Source: an uncultured Bdellovibrionales bacterium (GTDB taxonomy: Bacteria > Bdellovibrionota > Bdellovibrionia > Bdellovibrionales > Bdellovibrionaceae). Taken from it: a stretch of 64,000 bases of DNA. Every line of letters begins with the position of its first letter. Position 1 is the stretch's first letter. A model generated the notes under the pieces. It was not told the origin of the DNA, did no database searches, and worked only from the letters and a program-made list of their open reading frames with translations. The translations under genes and the position numbers were made by a program. Below are positions 27,864 through 36,952 of this stretch, piece after piece. The stretch covers positions 44,059 to 108,058 of the forward strand of contig CAIYID010000085.1 of assembly GCA_903926205.1 (NCBI GenBank). The letters run 5' to 3'.

Positions 27864-28885
27864 TACGGGACCCTCCTCAGCCAACTCACACTAAGAAGCC
27901 AACTCATTAAATAAAAACCAAGGGCCCAATATATAAACCGCCGAAACTCTTCGTTGTAACGAACATATTTATTCACATCGATTTTTACTTTTTCTAAATG
28001 ATCAATTTCGGAAAAAACTTTTTGCAAAGAATCTTCTTTGTTTGCACGAAAAAATCGACCACCGGTTTCCTTTGCCATGCGGCTCAAAAGCGCTTCATTG
28101 ACCTCATCTTCAAAAGGCTCATAAGTTTTAACTTTATTTCCAAAAATATCAGTGTGAGTAATCGGGATTTTTTTGGGTCCATCTGTACCAATTCCGATCG
28201 AATAAATTTTAATTCCATAACCTTTGGCAATTTCCAAACCTGTGTCAGGATCAATAGTTCCGCTATTACTTTCTCCATCTGTCGCAAAAATCATTACTTT
28301 AGATTTTGCCACAGAATCTTTCAGCCTATTGGCGGCGTTCGCAAGCGCCACTCCAAGGGCCGTGCCGTCTTTGATGTGTTTTTCTTGTGCGGTGGTAATT
28401 TCATCAACTCGTTTAAGAATTAATTCATAATCCAAGGTGAGTGGCACCATCGTGAAGGCCTCACCAGCAAAAATAATCAAACCAATTCGATCAGAAACTC
28501 GACTCTTCACAAATCGTCGAATGGTATCCTTAGCTGCTTCAATACGATTCAGGGGCTTCATATCCTCAATCAACATCGAGTCCGAAATATCAAGAACGAT
28601 CATGATGTCAATGCCTTCGACATTTCTTTTAACCTTCGTATCCGCGGTCTGTGGGCGAGCCAAAGCCACGATCACAAATCCCAGGGCAGCCATTTTAAAA
28701 AAATACGGCAAGGGCTTCAGCCTATTTCTCCATGTTCCACCCATTTTTCGTGCGTTAAGCTTCAGGTGGCTCAATGAAGAATATTGCAGAGAAGCACTTT
28801 TTTTCTGCCGCGCCCAGAAGTGATAACCTCCGACCAAAAGCAGAGGAATAAAGAGTAGAAAAAAAGCAGGACTCTGAAAAGTCAT
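27863..28885 (-). CDS. batA: BatA, von Willebrand A domain membrane protein
   Basis: The 340-residue protein has an N-terminal membrane helix (about 3-20), a second hydrophobic segment near 55-70, a VWA domain with the metal site DISDSM, a Thr in DGTALG and an Asp in ATDGES, and a C-terminal membrane helix. The ATG at 28885 overlaps the stop of the preceding gene by four bases (ATGA) with a GGGGTGG stretch upstream; the GTG at 28894 is less likely. BatA partners BatB in the Bat system. The pairing of two VWA proteins with MoxR and DUF58 is the classic arrangement. Confidence 0.92.
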   Translation of the reverse strand: MTFQSPAFFLLFIPLLLVGGYHFWARQKKSASLQYSSLSHLKLNARKMGGTWRNRLKPLPYFFKMAALGFVIVALARPQTADTKVKRNVEGIDIMIVLDISDSMLIEDMKPLNRIEAAKDTIRRFVKSRVSDRIGLIIFAGEAFTMVPLTLDYELILKRVDEITTAQEKHIKDGTALGVALANAANRLKDSVAKSKVMIFATDGESNSGTIDPDTGLEIAKGYGIKIYSIGIGTDGPKKIPITHTDIFGNKVKTYEPFEDEVNEALLSRMAKETGGRFFRANKEDSLQKVFSEIDHLEKVKIDVNKYVRYNEEFRRFIYWALGFYLMSWLLSVSWLRRVP

Positions 28886-29787
28886 CGTTTCCACCCCTGC
28901 GCTTCGGAATTATCATCTTTCCGTCGCAGTAAAAAAATTTCATCAACATTTTTACGAGCAAACTCTAACAATTGCAGAAGATCTTGATTCTTCAATTGCT
29001 CTTTTTGTTCCTTCGCTTTTTGAAATTCTTGGAGTAAACGATCAACAGCAGCGCCTTGTTCCTGGAATACCTTTTTATCGGTGGATTTCAACTCCCGAAG
29101 AACATGAGAATCTTTCCAAGTAAAAGTGGGAATAAGAAACGTGCGACCGATGTAGGTGCGGTAGGCTTTTTCAAGTTCTTCAGCAAATTCAATTTTGATT
29201 TTGATCAAGGCTTCTTGTTTTTCACCAAGGAAAGAAAACTGCCGTTGCAAACGTCGCAAGGATTGATTGAATTGAGCAAAAGGCTCAACAGCCGCTCCTT
29301 GAGCTTCGAGCGCTGCAATCAATTTGCGTTTTTCTCGCCAATTTTTCCACCTTTTAAATATCAAACTTAAGATAACCAAGACAAAAGTGATCCATATGGC
29401 ATGATACCACCAAGGGAAAGAAAGTCCAAACGGGCCTCGAGGCCCAAAAGGTTCTGCTGGCGGTTCTTTAGGATCTAGCACGGAAGTCACCTGAAAGTGC
29501 ACACCATTAAGATTTCTTGCTTCGTTACCACTCACCAGAGACAGTGCCTTAAGAGAATGATCACCCACGACATAACTAGCCACTTTTAAATGAGCCTCAT
29601 TGGAGCCAACCGTTCCAGATAAAATTTTAATTTTATAAAGATCCGCTTCGTCCAATTTAAATTCGGCCTGGCGAAAATCAAACTTCGTCCAGTCACCATC
29701 ACAAGAAAGTTCAAAGGGTTGCCCAACTGTGAGCGCCGCTTCAGTAGAACCAGGAGCCATTTGAATTTTACAACTCGAGTCCGTCAT
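28882..29787 (-). CDS. Bat-operon membrane protein of unknown function (DUF4381-like position)
   Basis: The 301-residue protein lies where many Bat operons carry a DUF4381 or similar gene. It has a beta-rich N-terminal part of about 120 residues, one transmembrane helix at about 128-148 (after PWWYH), and a basic, helical C-terminal part of 150 residues ending in a Glu/Lys coiled coil. No N-terminal signal peptide is visible, so how the N-terminal domain reaches the periplasm, if it does, is unclear. It overlaps batA by four bases and lies 13 bases after the DUF58 gene. Function not known. Confidence 0.75.
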   Translation of the reverse strand: MTDSSCKIQMAPGSTEAALTVGQPFELSCDGDWTKFDFRQAEFKLDEADLYKIKILSGTVGSNEAHLKVASYVVGDHSLKALSLVSGNEARNLNGVHFQVTSVLDPKEPPAEPFGPRGPFGLSFPWWYHAIWITFVLVILSLIFKRWKNWREKRKLIAALEAQGAAVEPFAQFNQSLRRLQRQFSFLGEKQEALIKIKIEFAEELEKAYRTYIGRTFLIPTFTWKDSHVLRELKSTDKKVFQEQGAAVDRLLQEFQKAKEQKEQLKNQDLLQLLEFARKNVDEIFLLRRKDDNSEAQGWKR

Positions 29788-29800
29788 AACTTCCTAATTA

Positions 29801-30679
29801 TCAACGCCGATGATTGCGCATTTTAAAAAATTTAATTAATGGATCTATGTACTCTCCACCTGAATCAATATCCACTCGATCCACGTGAGCCAGACGAAGC
29901 ATTTTATCCCTTTTTTGAATCAGTTCTTTCCGAGTTTCTTTCCAATGTTCGCGAAACACTTTGCTACTGCTATCAACAGAAATAATTTCTCCGGTTTCCG
30001 CGTCTTGTAAATCGACAACTCCCATATCTGGAATTTCAATTTCGGCTCGGTCATTAACGACGATAGCAACGACATCATGCCGACGTCCCAAAAGTCGTAA
30101 AGACTGGTCAAAACCTTCATCAAAGAAATCACTAATAATAAAAACCACGGATCGTTTTTTCAAAATTCCTGGCAAATATTGAAAAGCGGTGGCGAGCTTC
30201 GTTCCCCGCGATTTTGGCTGATGATAATAGAGATCACGCAGAAGTCGACGCACGTGTCCTTGACCCTTCGCGGGAGGTACAAAATGCTCCACCTGATCAG
30301 AAAAAAGCAATAACCCCACTTGATCTTTATTTTTTGCCGCACTGAAGGCCAGAAGCGCGGCTAAATAAACCATGACTTCACCTTTGAAGTTTTCTCCAGA
30401 ACCAAAATCAGAAGAGCCCGAAATATCCACTAAGAGCATCATCGTCATTTCACGTTCTTCATCATATTTTTTTATATAAGGCTTACCGGCGCGTGCCGTG
30501 AGCGCCCAAGAAATAGAGCGAACATCATCACCAGGAACATATTCGCGAAACTCTGAAAAAGTCATTCCTTGGCCTTTGAACGCCGTATGATATTCACCAA
30601 CAAAAACTGTATTCACCAGTTTTCTTGTACTGATTTCAAGGAGTTTAACTTTTTTTAGAATCGCCTCTGGCAAAAGCAT
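29801..30679 (-). CDS. DUF58 domain protein
   Basis: The 292-residue protein carries the DUF58 signature: the GxGMTFSEFREYVPGDDVRS region near residue 35-55, then a SWALTARAGKPYIKKY stretch, followed by a VWA-like fold whose metal site begins DISGSSD. DUF58 proteins almost always pair with MoxR AAA+ ATPases, and here the ATG overlaps the moxR stop by one base (TAATG). No membrane helix is seen, so it is probably cytoplasmic. It is thought to be a client or adaptor of MoxR. Confidence 0.9.
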   Translation of the reverse strand: MLLPEAILKKVKLLEISTRKLVNTVFVGEYHTAFKGQGMTFSEFREYVPGDDVRSISWALTARAGKPYIKKYDEEREMTMMLLVDISGSSDFGSGENFKGEVMVYLAALLAFSAAKNKDQVGLLLFSDQVEHFVPPAKGQGHVRRLLRDLYYHQPKSRGTKLATAFQYLPGILKKRSVVFIISDFFDEGFDQSLRLLGRRHDVVAIVVNDRAEIEIPDMGVVDLQDAETGEIISVDSSSKVFREHWKETRKELIQKRDKMLRLAHVDRVDIDSGGEYIDPLIKFFKMRNHRR

Positions 30680-31668
30680 TATGGCACCTCAATTTGACCC
30701 AAAATCTCCTTAATAATTTCATCGGACTTCATATTTTCAGCTTCCGCCTCATAAGTTAAAATCAAACGGTGTCGAAGCACGTTGTAGGCGATGGCTTTCA
30801 CATCTTCTGCCGTCACAAAACCACGACCGCGCAAAAAGGCATTGGCCTTGGCGGCTCGAATGAGGGAAATACTCGCACGAGGGGAGCCACCAAAAGACAA
30901 AAGATTACTAATGTGAGCTAAGCCGTAATCACTTGGCTTACGCGAAGCCATCACGATCTCGACCACATAATGCTTCACTTTCGCATCAACATAAATTTGA
31001 TCGATGCGATTTGAAGCTCGTAAAAGATCCTCTTTTGAGATCACTGGCTGAATTTCATATTTTTGATTTGCACTCATGCGATTAACAATTTCCAACTCAT
31101 CGCTTTTGGTCGGATAAGAAACGTCAATTTTAAACATAAAACGATCCATTTGCGCTTCAGGTAATGGATAAGTGCCCTCTTGCTCCAAAGGATTTTGTGT
31201 CGCCAAGACAAGAAACGGATTTTCTAATTGATAAGTTTCGTCACCAATGGTCACTTGTTTTTCCGCCATCGCCTCCAAAAGTGCGGACTGAACTTTGGCC
31301 GGAGCGCGATTGATTTCATCCGCTAGCACGATGTTAGTAAAAACGGGGCCTTTCTTTGGTACAAACTCCCCAGATTTGGGATTGAAAATCATGGTTCCGA
31401 TCAAATCCGTAGGCAGCAAATCCGGAGTGAATTGAATGCGCTGAAATTCCAAGGAAATGGCTTTTGATACCGATGAAATAGTGAGTGTCTTGGCCAAACC
31501 TGGGACACCCTCTAGCAGCACATGGCCTCCCGTGAGGAGCCCCATCACAATTCCTTCCACCATTTCTTTTTGCCCAACAATAACTTTGCTAACCTCGGCT
31601 AACATTCGTTCCACAAATTGTGATTCTTGTTTTACGGCTGCGTTAAGCGCCATGATGTCGACTTCCAC
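30679..31668 (-). CDS. moxR: MoxR-family AAA+ ATPase
   Basis: A 329-residue AAA+ ATPase with Walker A GVPGLAKT near residue 55, Walker B LADEIN near 115, the MoxR-typical MAEKQVTIGDE and LATQNPLEQEGTYPLPEAQMDRF region (positions about 130-160), and a C-terminal lid domain. MoxR ATPases act as chaperones for VWA proteins such as BatA, BatB and DUF58. The start is GTG at 31668, supported by AGGAGG six bases upstream; an ATG at 31653 is the alternative. It is the first gene of the Bat operon, and the 183 bases upstream of it presumably contain the promoter. Confidence 0.93.
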   Translation of the reverse strand: MEVDIMALNAAVKQESQFVERMLAEVSKVIVGQKEMVEGIVMGLLTGGHVLLEGVPGLAKTLTISSVSKAISLEFQRIQFTPDLLPTDLIGTMIFNPKSGEFVPKKGPVFTNIVLADEINRAPAKVQSALLEAMAEKQVTIGDETYQLENPFLVLATQNPLEQEGTYPLPEAQMDRFMFKIDVSYPTKSDELEIVNRMSANQKYEIQPVISKEDLLRASNRIDQIYVDAKVKHYVVEIVMASRKPSDYGLAHISNLLSFGGSPRASISLIRAAKANAFLRGRGFVTAEDVKAIAYNVLRHRLILTYEAEAENMKSDEIIKEILGQIEVP

Positions 31669-31851
31669 TTGGTGCCTCCTAAAGATATCAAAAACAAAAT
31701 TTTGTACTCTCTATTTCACAATGGCTGACGGTAGTTAGCAAGATAGTTTCTGAGTCAATCAGCATACTTTTCAGTCGATTAGCCATCTTGGGTTTACTGC
31801 GCACCGCCAAAATCCTTGCTTGCTCACTCGTATTTTGTTGAAGTGCTACCC

Positions 31852-32691
31852 ATGCGCAAATTTCCCCGTTCGACCATGGTCTGGTTGTTTCTTATCGGAA
31901 TATCACTAGCCTTAATGCTGGTTGGCTATCGCTTTGGGGGACGTCTCGGATTATTCGTTGGTTTCCTCTTCACAGTTCTGCTTCATTGCCTCATTTTCTT
32001 TTTTGGAAATAGTCAGCTGTTGAGCTATTTAGAGGCTCACCTTTTTGAGGGTCAGGATCCTTGGGGCCTGCAAAATATTTTACAGCGCCAAGCTTTGCTA
32101 TTACAAATTTCAAAACCCCGACTTTACATTTCTGAAAGTCCTGGTGCTTTTGCTTTTTCGTTGGGACAAAGTTGGCAAAAATCAGCAGTTTGTTTATCTA
32201 TCGGACTCCTAAATCGTCTCACACCAGAAGAAATTGAAGCTGTGATCGCACATCAGATTTGTCATATTTATCGTTTGAGTAACTTTCGTTTTGGAGTCGC
32301 CCATTCTTTGGCTTTTTCGACTTTGGGTTTAGGAAAAATTCTCGATCAACTTTTTTCACCTGTTGCCAAAATTCAAAATAAAATTCAGCGCCCCTTCACG
32401 ACTGTTTTATCCCCACTAGCTTGGCTCATTTTAAAATTTTCAGTGACTGAAAAAGTTTATTTTCAAAATGATGAAATGGCTGGTCAATTACTAAAAGATC
32501 GTCGCTTTTTAGCAGAAGCCCTCTGGAAACTAGAGGGACTTTGCACCTCTTACCCGATGACGCTTCCTCTTTGTAATAATCATTTTTTTATTGTCAATCC
32601 GCTCGGTCTCAAAGAAAAAAATTGGTTTTTATTAGCACACCCAAAAGTGGATGTGAGAATAAAAAAATTGATCGGATATTTTCCACTTTAA
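31852..32691 (+). CDS. M48-like membrane protein with altered zinc-peptidase motif
   Basis: The protein (279 residues from the ATG at 31852) has two N-terminal membrane helices and a region like HtpX/M48 metalloproteases, with EEIEAVIAH before the active site. Where M48 proteases have HExxH, this has HQICH (His134, Gln135, His138), so the general-base Glu is missing. A downstream NDEMAG segment matches the place of the third zinc ligand. The protein is probably a non-catalytic relative, unless a sequencing error is involved. A TTG at 31816 could add 12 residues. It is followed 19 bases later by the DUF1844 gene. Confidence 0.65.
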   Translation: MRKFPRSTMVWLFLIGISLALMLVGYRFGGRLGLFVGFLFTVLLHCLIFFFGNSQLLSYLEAHLFEGQDPWGLQNILQRQALLLQISKPRLYISESPGAFAFSLGQSWQKSAVCLSIGLLNRLTPEEIEAVIAHQICHIYRLSNFRFGVAHSLAFSTLGLGKILDQLFSPVAKIQNKIQRPFTTVLSPLAWLILKFSVTEKVYFQNDEMAGQLLKDRRFLAEALWKLEGLCTSYPMTLPLCNNHFFIVNPLGLKEKNWFLLAHPKVDVRIKKLIGYFPL

Positions 32692-32710
32692 AAAATAACG
32701 GGAGAATTCA

Positions 32711-32986
32711 ATGACTCAAAAACAAGAGATCAACTCAAATGATAAATTTGAAGCTTCATTCAGCGTGCTGTCGATGAGCATTGCCAGCTCCGCCGCGGTG
32801 GCCCTCGGACTCACACCAAATCCTCAGGATGGCAATATCACAGCTGATAAAAACATGGCCCGTTTCAATATTGATTTACTCATTGTTCTTCAAGAGAAGA
32901 CCAAAGGAAATCTCACTGTCGATGAGTCCAGCTTTATCGATGCTGTAATTAATGATCTACAAATCAAATATTTAACTTTAAAATGA
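32711..32986 (+). CDS. DUF1844 domain protein
   Basis: The 91-residue cytoplasmic protein matches the DUF1844 pattern: an N-terminal FEASFSVLSMSIASSAAVAL helix, a GLTPNP turn, a helix with MARFNIDLLIVLQEKTKGNL, and a final D-x-x-LR-like segment ending YLTLK. DUF1844 proteins are short and widespread in deltaproteobacteria and acidobacteria, with no known function. GGAGAATTC lies upstream of the ATG. Its TGA overlaps a possible ATG of the following htrA frame, and htrA itself probably starts nine bases later. Confidence 0.85.
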   Translation: MTQKQEINSNDKFEASFSVLSMSIASSAAVALGLTPNPQDGNITADKNMARFNIDLLIVLQEKTKGNLTVDESSFIDAVINDLQIKYLTLK

Positions 32987-32994
32987 GGTGCAAG

Positions 32995-34419
32995 ATGAAT
33001 TCATTGCGAATTATTTCTGTGATTCTTTTTGTTTTTCTAACTAGCCTAGCCGAAGCCCAAAAAACGGCTCCTGTTTTGAAGTTGAGCGATCCTCTGCCGG
33101 CCAATCTTTTTGTTGAGTTAGCTCGCGTGGTGAACCCGGCCGTGGTGAACATTTCAACGAAAGTCCGCCCTCGTCAAATGCAGATGAACCGCGATCCTTT
33201 TTTTGAAATGCTCGAGCAAATGTATGGACTGCGTGGTTTACCTCAACAAATGCCACAAAATAAAGAGGCTCGCCCCCACAGCCTTGGCACAGGATTCATC
33301 ATTCGTGAGGACGGACTTATCGTAACGAATAATCACGTGATCGCGGGCGCGGATGAAATCGAAGTGCAAATTGATGAAAAATCCGAAAAATTTTATAAAG
33401 CCAAAATTATCGGTAATGATGATCGCACGGATATTGCGCTCATTAAAATCGAAGGAAAAACCTTTCCAACCTTGAGCCTTGGCTCTTCCGCTGACTCTTC
33501 GGTGGGTGAATGGGTGGCCGCATTTGGTAATCCCTATGGACAAGGTCATACCATGACCAAAGGAATTATTTCCGCCAAAGGAAGAGATCTTTCTGAGATC
33601 AATCGCTTTCCAATGATTCAGACCGATGCTCCAATCAATCCAGGAAATTCGGGCGGTCCTTTGGTCAACGCTAAAGGCCAAGTGATCGGCGTGAATGCAG
33701 CCATTGATCCTCGTGCTCAAGGAATTGGTTTTGCGATCCCTATTGACGAGGTGAAAGCACTGCTTCCTCAATTAGAAAAATTAGGTCATATCAAAAAAGG
33801 CTACCTGGGCATTCAACTCGCCGACCTTGATCCCCAAGCAGCGATGGCTCTTGGGCTAAAAGATCTTGAAGGTGCCGTCGTTGCAAGAGTGGAAAAAGGC
33901 ACTCCCGCCGCGAAAGCCGGCTTTTTACCCTATGATGTGATCACTGAGTTCAACTCCACAAAAATTCATCATTCGATGGAGCTTCGACATATCATTGCTG
34001 ACACTAACATTGGCGCTGCTGTTCACGTGAAAGTTATTCGCGAAGGTAAACCAAAATTTCTTGAAGTAAAAATTGGAGAATTGCCCGAACGTCGAAATCA
34101 ATTGGTTGCCAAAGAATCAAAAGCTTCTCAAGGGACAAAAGCTCCCTTTGCAATTGGTCTTATCCTACAAGATCTCACGGAACAACTTCGTAAAGAGTAC
34201 TCTGTCGAGGAGGACATTAATAAACCCATTATTGTTCAAGTCCTTCCTCAGTCTCCGGCTGCTCAGGCTGGACTCATGCCTGGTGATTTATTATTGGACG
34301 TGAATAAAAATGAAGTGGCTAATGCGAATGAAGCGGTTAAAGCACTAAAAAAAGGTACCAACACCCTGCGAGTCGCCCGCCAACAGTCTGTCATTTTTGT
34401 TATGCTTGAGGTGGAGTAA
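32995..34419 (+). CDS. degP: HtrA/DegP-family periplasmic serine protease
   Basis: This periplasmic protease degrades misfolded envelope proteins. The 474-residue protein has a signal peptide (about 1-18), a trypsin-like domain with the intact triad His114, Asp146 and Ser219 (in GNSGGP), and two PDZ domains (about 265-360 and 385-470). I chose the ATG at 32995, preceded by GAGGTG, rather than the ATG at 32983 that overlaps the DUF1844 stop. The linker after the signal peptide includes a Met/Gln-rich LA-like loop. Next to a protease-like HtpX relative, it suggests an envelope quality-control neighbourhood. Confidence 0.95.
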   Translation: MNSLRIISVILFVFLTSLAEAQKTAPVLKLSDPLPANLFVELARVVNPAVVNISTKVRPRQMQMNRDPFFEMLEQMYGLRGLPQQMPQNKEARPHSLGTGFIIREDGLIVTNNHVIAGADEIEVQIDEKSEKFYKAKIIGNDDRTDIALIKIEGKTFPTLSLGSSADSSVGEWVAAFGNPYGQGHTMTKGIISAKGRDLSEINRFPMIQTDAPINPGNSGGPLVNAKGQVIGVNAAIDPRAQGIGFAIPIDEVKALLPQLEKLGHIKKGYLGIQLADLDPQAAMALGLKDLEGAVVARVEKGTPAAKAGFLPYDVITEFNSTKIHHSMELRHIIADTNIGAAVHVKVIREGKPKFLEVKIGELPERRNQLVAKESKASQGTKAPFAIGLILQDLTEQLRKEYSVEEDINKPIIVQVLPQSPAAQAGLMPGDLLLDVNKNEVANANEAVKALKKGTNTLRVARQQSVIFVMLEVE

Positions 34420-34534
34420 GGACTTTTCATCAAGCAATTTCTCTAATTGATCTTCCAAATTGATGTAATTATTACTTCTAGGACCAATCTGTCTGTTGTT
34501 ATTTGAGCCATTTGCCAGTACAAACTGATTCCTT

Positions 34535-36130
34535 ATGATTAGCACTACAAATGTCAGTTTACGTTTCGGTGGCCGCAAACTTTTTGATGACGTGAATGTT
34601 AAATTCACGCCAGGCAATTGTTATGGGCTGATCGGTGCCAATGGCGCCGGAAAAAGTACTTTTTTAAAAATCCTCGCCAAAGAAATCGAACCCAACACCG
34701 GCGAAGTTCAAATCGGAGCCAACCTTCGGCTTTCAGTTTTGAAGCAGGATCATTTTGCTTTTGACGAACACTCTGTTTTGAAAACAGTTCTCATGGGCAA
34801 CGAAAAACTCTTTAAAACCATCGAAGAAAAAGAACTGATCTACGCCAAACCAGATTTTTCTGAGGCCGATGGTTTACGCGCTTCTGAGTTAGAAATGATT
34901 TTTTCTGAGCTCAATGGCTGGGAGGCAGAGTCTGAAGCCAGCATTATGCTCGCGGAGCTTGGTATTGGCGAAGCGCTTCAAAGCAAGCTGATGAAAGATA
35001 TGGTTCCTGGAGACAAAGTCAAAGTGCTACTTGCGCAAGCGCTCTTTGGGCAACCTGACATTCTGCTTTTGGATGAGCCCACAAATCACTTGGACATTTA
35101 CGCCATTCAGTGGCTCGAAGAATTTTTGCTGAATTTTAAAAATACGGTCATTGTAATTTCCCATGATCGTCATTTTTTGAACAAAGTTTGCTCTCATATG
35201 GCGGATATTGATTTTTCAAAAGTCACCACTTACACCGGCAATTACGATTTCTGGCGACAAGCCAGTGAACTGAGTCAAAGACTTTTATCAGACCAAAATA
35301 AAAAGAACTCTGACAAGGCTGAAGATCTGAAAAGCTTCATTCAGCGTTTTAGTGCCAATGCTTCAAAATCAAGACAAGCCTCTTCACGCCAAAAACAGCT
35401 CGAAAAGCTCGATTTTGTTGACATGCCAAAATCTTCACGCAAACAACCTTTTGTGGGTTTTGAACCCAAGCGGGAACTCGGCAATGATGTACTCACCGTC
35501 GATAAAATTTCAAAATTAGTGAACGGTGAATTTTTATTAAAAGATGTGAGTTTCACTATGAAAAAAGGAGACAAAATTGTTTTACTTGGTCGCAATGACT
35601 TAGCGAAAACTCTTTTGCTCGATATTTTGGCCGGAGAGATCGCGCCGGATTCAGGCACGATCACTTGGGGAATCACCACCTCGAAAAGTTATTTTCCTTC
35701 CGATAACTCAAAATATTTTATGGGCGATGAAGCCAATCTTATTGACTGGCTCCGACAATTTTCTCACGACAAAGAAGAAACTTTCATTCGCGGTTTCCTA
35801 GGAAAAATGCTTTTTAGCGGCGAAGAAGCTATGAAAAAACCAGGTGTCCTTTCCGGAGGCGAAAAAGTACGCTGTATGCTTGCAAAAATGATGTTGTCCG
35901 GAGTGAATGTCCTCATGCTCGATGGCCCGACGGCCCACTTGGATTTAGAAAGTATCACGGCGGTCAACGAAGGCTTACAACGTTTCAAAGGTAATGCCAT
36001 CTTCACCTCTCATGATCATGAGTTTATCCAAACCGTCGCCAATCGAATCATCGAACTCGATGTTGGCGTCGCCTACGATAATCACATCACTTATGAAGAG
36101 TACATTCAGGCGAGACACCCGAAAATTTAA
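34535..36130 (+). CDS. ABC-F ATPase (YbiT-like) with degenerate second site
   Basis: ABC-F proteins are soluble twin-ATPase factors that act on ribosomes. The 531-residue protein aligns end to end with E. coli YbiT by the phrases YGLIGANGAGKST, LLAQALF, NHLD, FSANASKSRQA and the linker. NBD1 has normal Walker A (34-42) and Walker B (LLDEPTNHLD), and NBD2 supplies a good LSGGEK signature. But NBD2's Walker A reads GRNDLAKT (about 352) and its Walker B reads MLDGPTAHLD, with Gly464 replacing the catalytic Glu. NBD1's signature is also the non-standard VPGDK, as in YbiT. So one ATP site looks active and the other dead. Confidence 0.9.
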   Translation: MISTTNVSLRFGGRKLFDDVNVKFTPGNCYGLIGANGAGKSTFLKILAKEIEPNTGEVQIGANLRLSVLKQDHFAFDEHSVLKTVLMGNEKLFKTIEEKELIYAKPDFSEADGLRASELEMIFSELNGWEAESEASIMLAELGIGEALQSKLMKDMVPGDKVKVLLAQALFGQPDILLLDEPTNHLDIYAIQWLEEFLLNFKNTVIVISHDRHFLNKVCSHMADIDFSKVTTYTGNYDFWRQASELSQRLLSDQNKKNSDKAEDLKSFIQRFSANASKSRQASSRQKQLEKLDFVDMPKSSRKQPFVGFEPKRELGNDVLTVDKISKLVNGEFLLKDVSFTMKKGDKIVLLGRNDLAKTLLLDILAGEIAPDSGTITWGITTSKSYFPSDNSKYFMGDEANLIDWLRQFSHDKEETFIRGFLGKMLFSGEEAMKKPGVLSGGEKVRCMLAKMMLSGVNVLMLDGPTAHLDLESITAVNEGLQRFKGNAIFTSHDHEFIQTVANRIIELDVGVAYDNHITYEEYIQARHPKI

Positions 36131-36157
36131 TTTTTATTGGAACGAAATTAATTCCAC

Positions 36158-36192
36158 AAAAAAAAGCCGGTCTTTACGAACCGGCTTTTTTT
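36158..36192. terminator. Bidirectional intrinsic terminator
   Basis: AAAAAAAGCCGGT and ACCGGCTTTTTTT form a long stem with an eight-base loop and A/T tracts on both sides. It lies 28 bases after the ABC-F stop and serves that gene on the plus strand and the convergent 36278 gene on the minus strand. Confidence 0.92.
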
Positions 36193-36277
36193 ATTATTTA
36201 TTTTTAATCAGGATTTCTTTAATCTTTTAAAAAACTCGATGACTTATTAAGTTTTCAATTCTGAATTCTTCAAAAAA

Positions 36278-36721
36278 TTAATTGGCAGCGGGTTTTTTGT
36301 TCTTTGCTGCTTTTTCTTCAGGAGACAAACCCCATGGAGAACCTTTAGGACCACTGCTGTTTTTTCCACCGCGACCTCCTTGACGACGTCCACCTTTTCC
36401 ATCAGGAGCTGTTTTTGGATTCAAGTTCACAGTGATCAAAAATTCAGGAATATAATGACACTCCTCTAATTGTACTGCTTTGGCTGGAGCCGCTTCACCT
36501 TCGTTCAATTTCACAACGATCACGCGTTTCAAATTTTGTGAGTTTGCGCTTGCCACTTCCAAAGATTGCATGAAATAGCCCAGTTTTTCGCCTTCAAGTT
36601 TGAAGTTTTGGCCTAAATTTTCTTTGATTTCGTCTGGAGTTTTGCCTTCCGCCGCCAAAGTTGTTTTCAATTGAATGGCTTTTGTGAGCGTAAATGCTGG
36701 AAATTCTGTTACTGCTTTCAT
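36278..36721 (-). CDS. Unknown protein with basic Gly-rich tail
   Basis: The 147-residue protein has a globular part (about 1-105) with a helical start and a strand-rich middle including a LKRVIVVKLNEG segment. It ends in a Gly/Arg/Lys-rich tail with GGRRQGGRGGK followed by SPWGLSPEEKAAKN. The tail suggests nucleic-acid or ribosome binding (inference). No signal peptide is present. AGGAAGAAATC precedes the ATG. I do not recognise a family. The terminator at 36158-36192 ends its transcript. Confidence 0.7.
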   Translation of the reverse strand: MKAVTEFPAFTLTKAIQLKTTLAAEGKTPDEIKENLGQNFKLEGEKLGYFMQSLEVASANSQNLKRVIVVKLNEGEAAPAKAVQLEECHYIPEFLITVNLNPKTAPDGKGGRRQGGRGGKNSSGPKGSPWGLSPEEKAAKNKKPAAN

Positions 36722-36878
36722 GATTTCTTCCTTCTAAAAAAGTTGAAGAGAATATTCAATATTTACCCCCTCTTGGTCAACCTCAGTCATAAATAAGCGA
36801 GGAAAAAGAGTCGGGGACCACTGACTCTCGCCTTAAAATTTGTTAATATTTCAAATCGCGGCCCCTTTTTATTTAGGT

Positions 36879-36905
36879 AAGAAGGCCGCAATGCCTTCTT
36901 TTTCT
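36879..36905 (+). terminator. Terminator-like hairpin upstream of the DTW gene
   Basis: AAGAAGGC and GCCTTCTT form an eight-base-pair stem with a six-base loop followed by TTTCT, ending about 48 bases before the ATG at 36953. It may be an attenuator in the leader of the DTW gene, or the end of a short upstream transcript. A shorter AGAGTC/GACTCT hairpin lies just before it at about 36807-36829. Confidence 0.4.
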
Positions 36906-36952
36906 ATGGTATGTTGGACATAAAAGCTTCTTTTTCCAAGGATGGATGAAAA

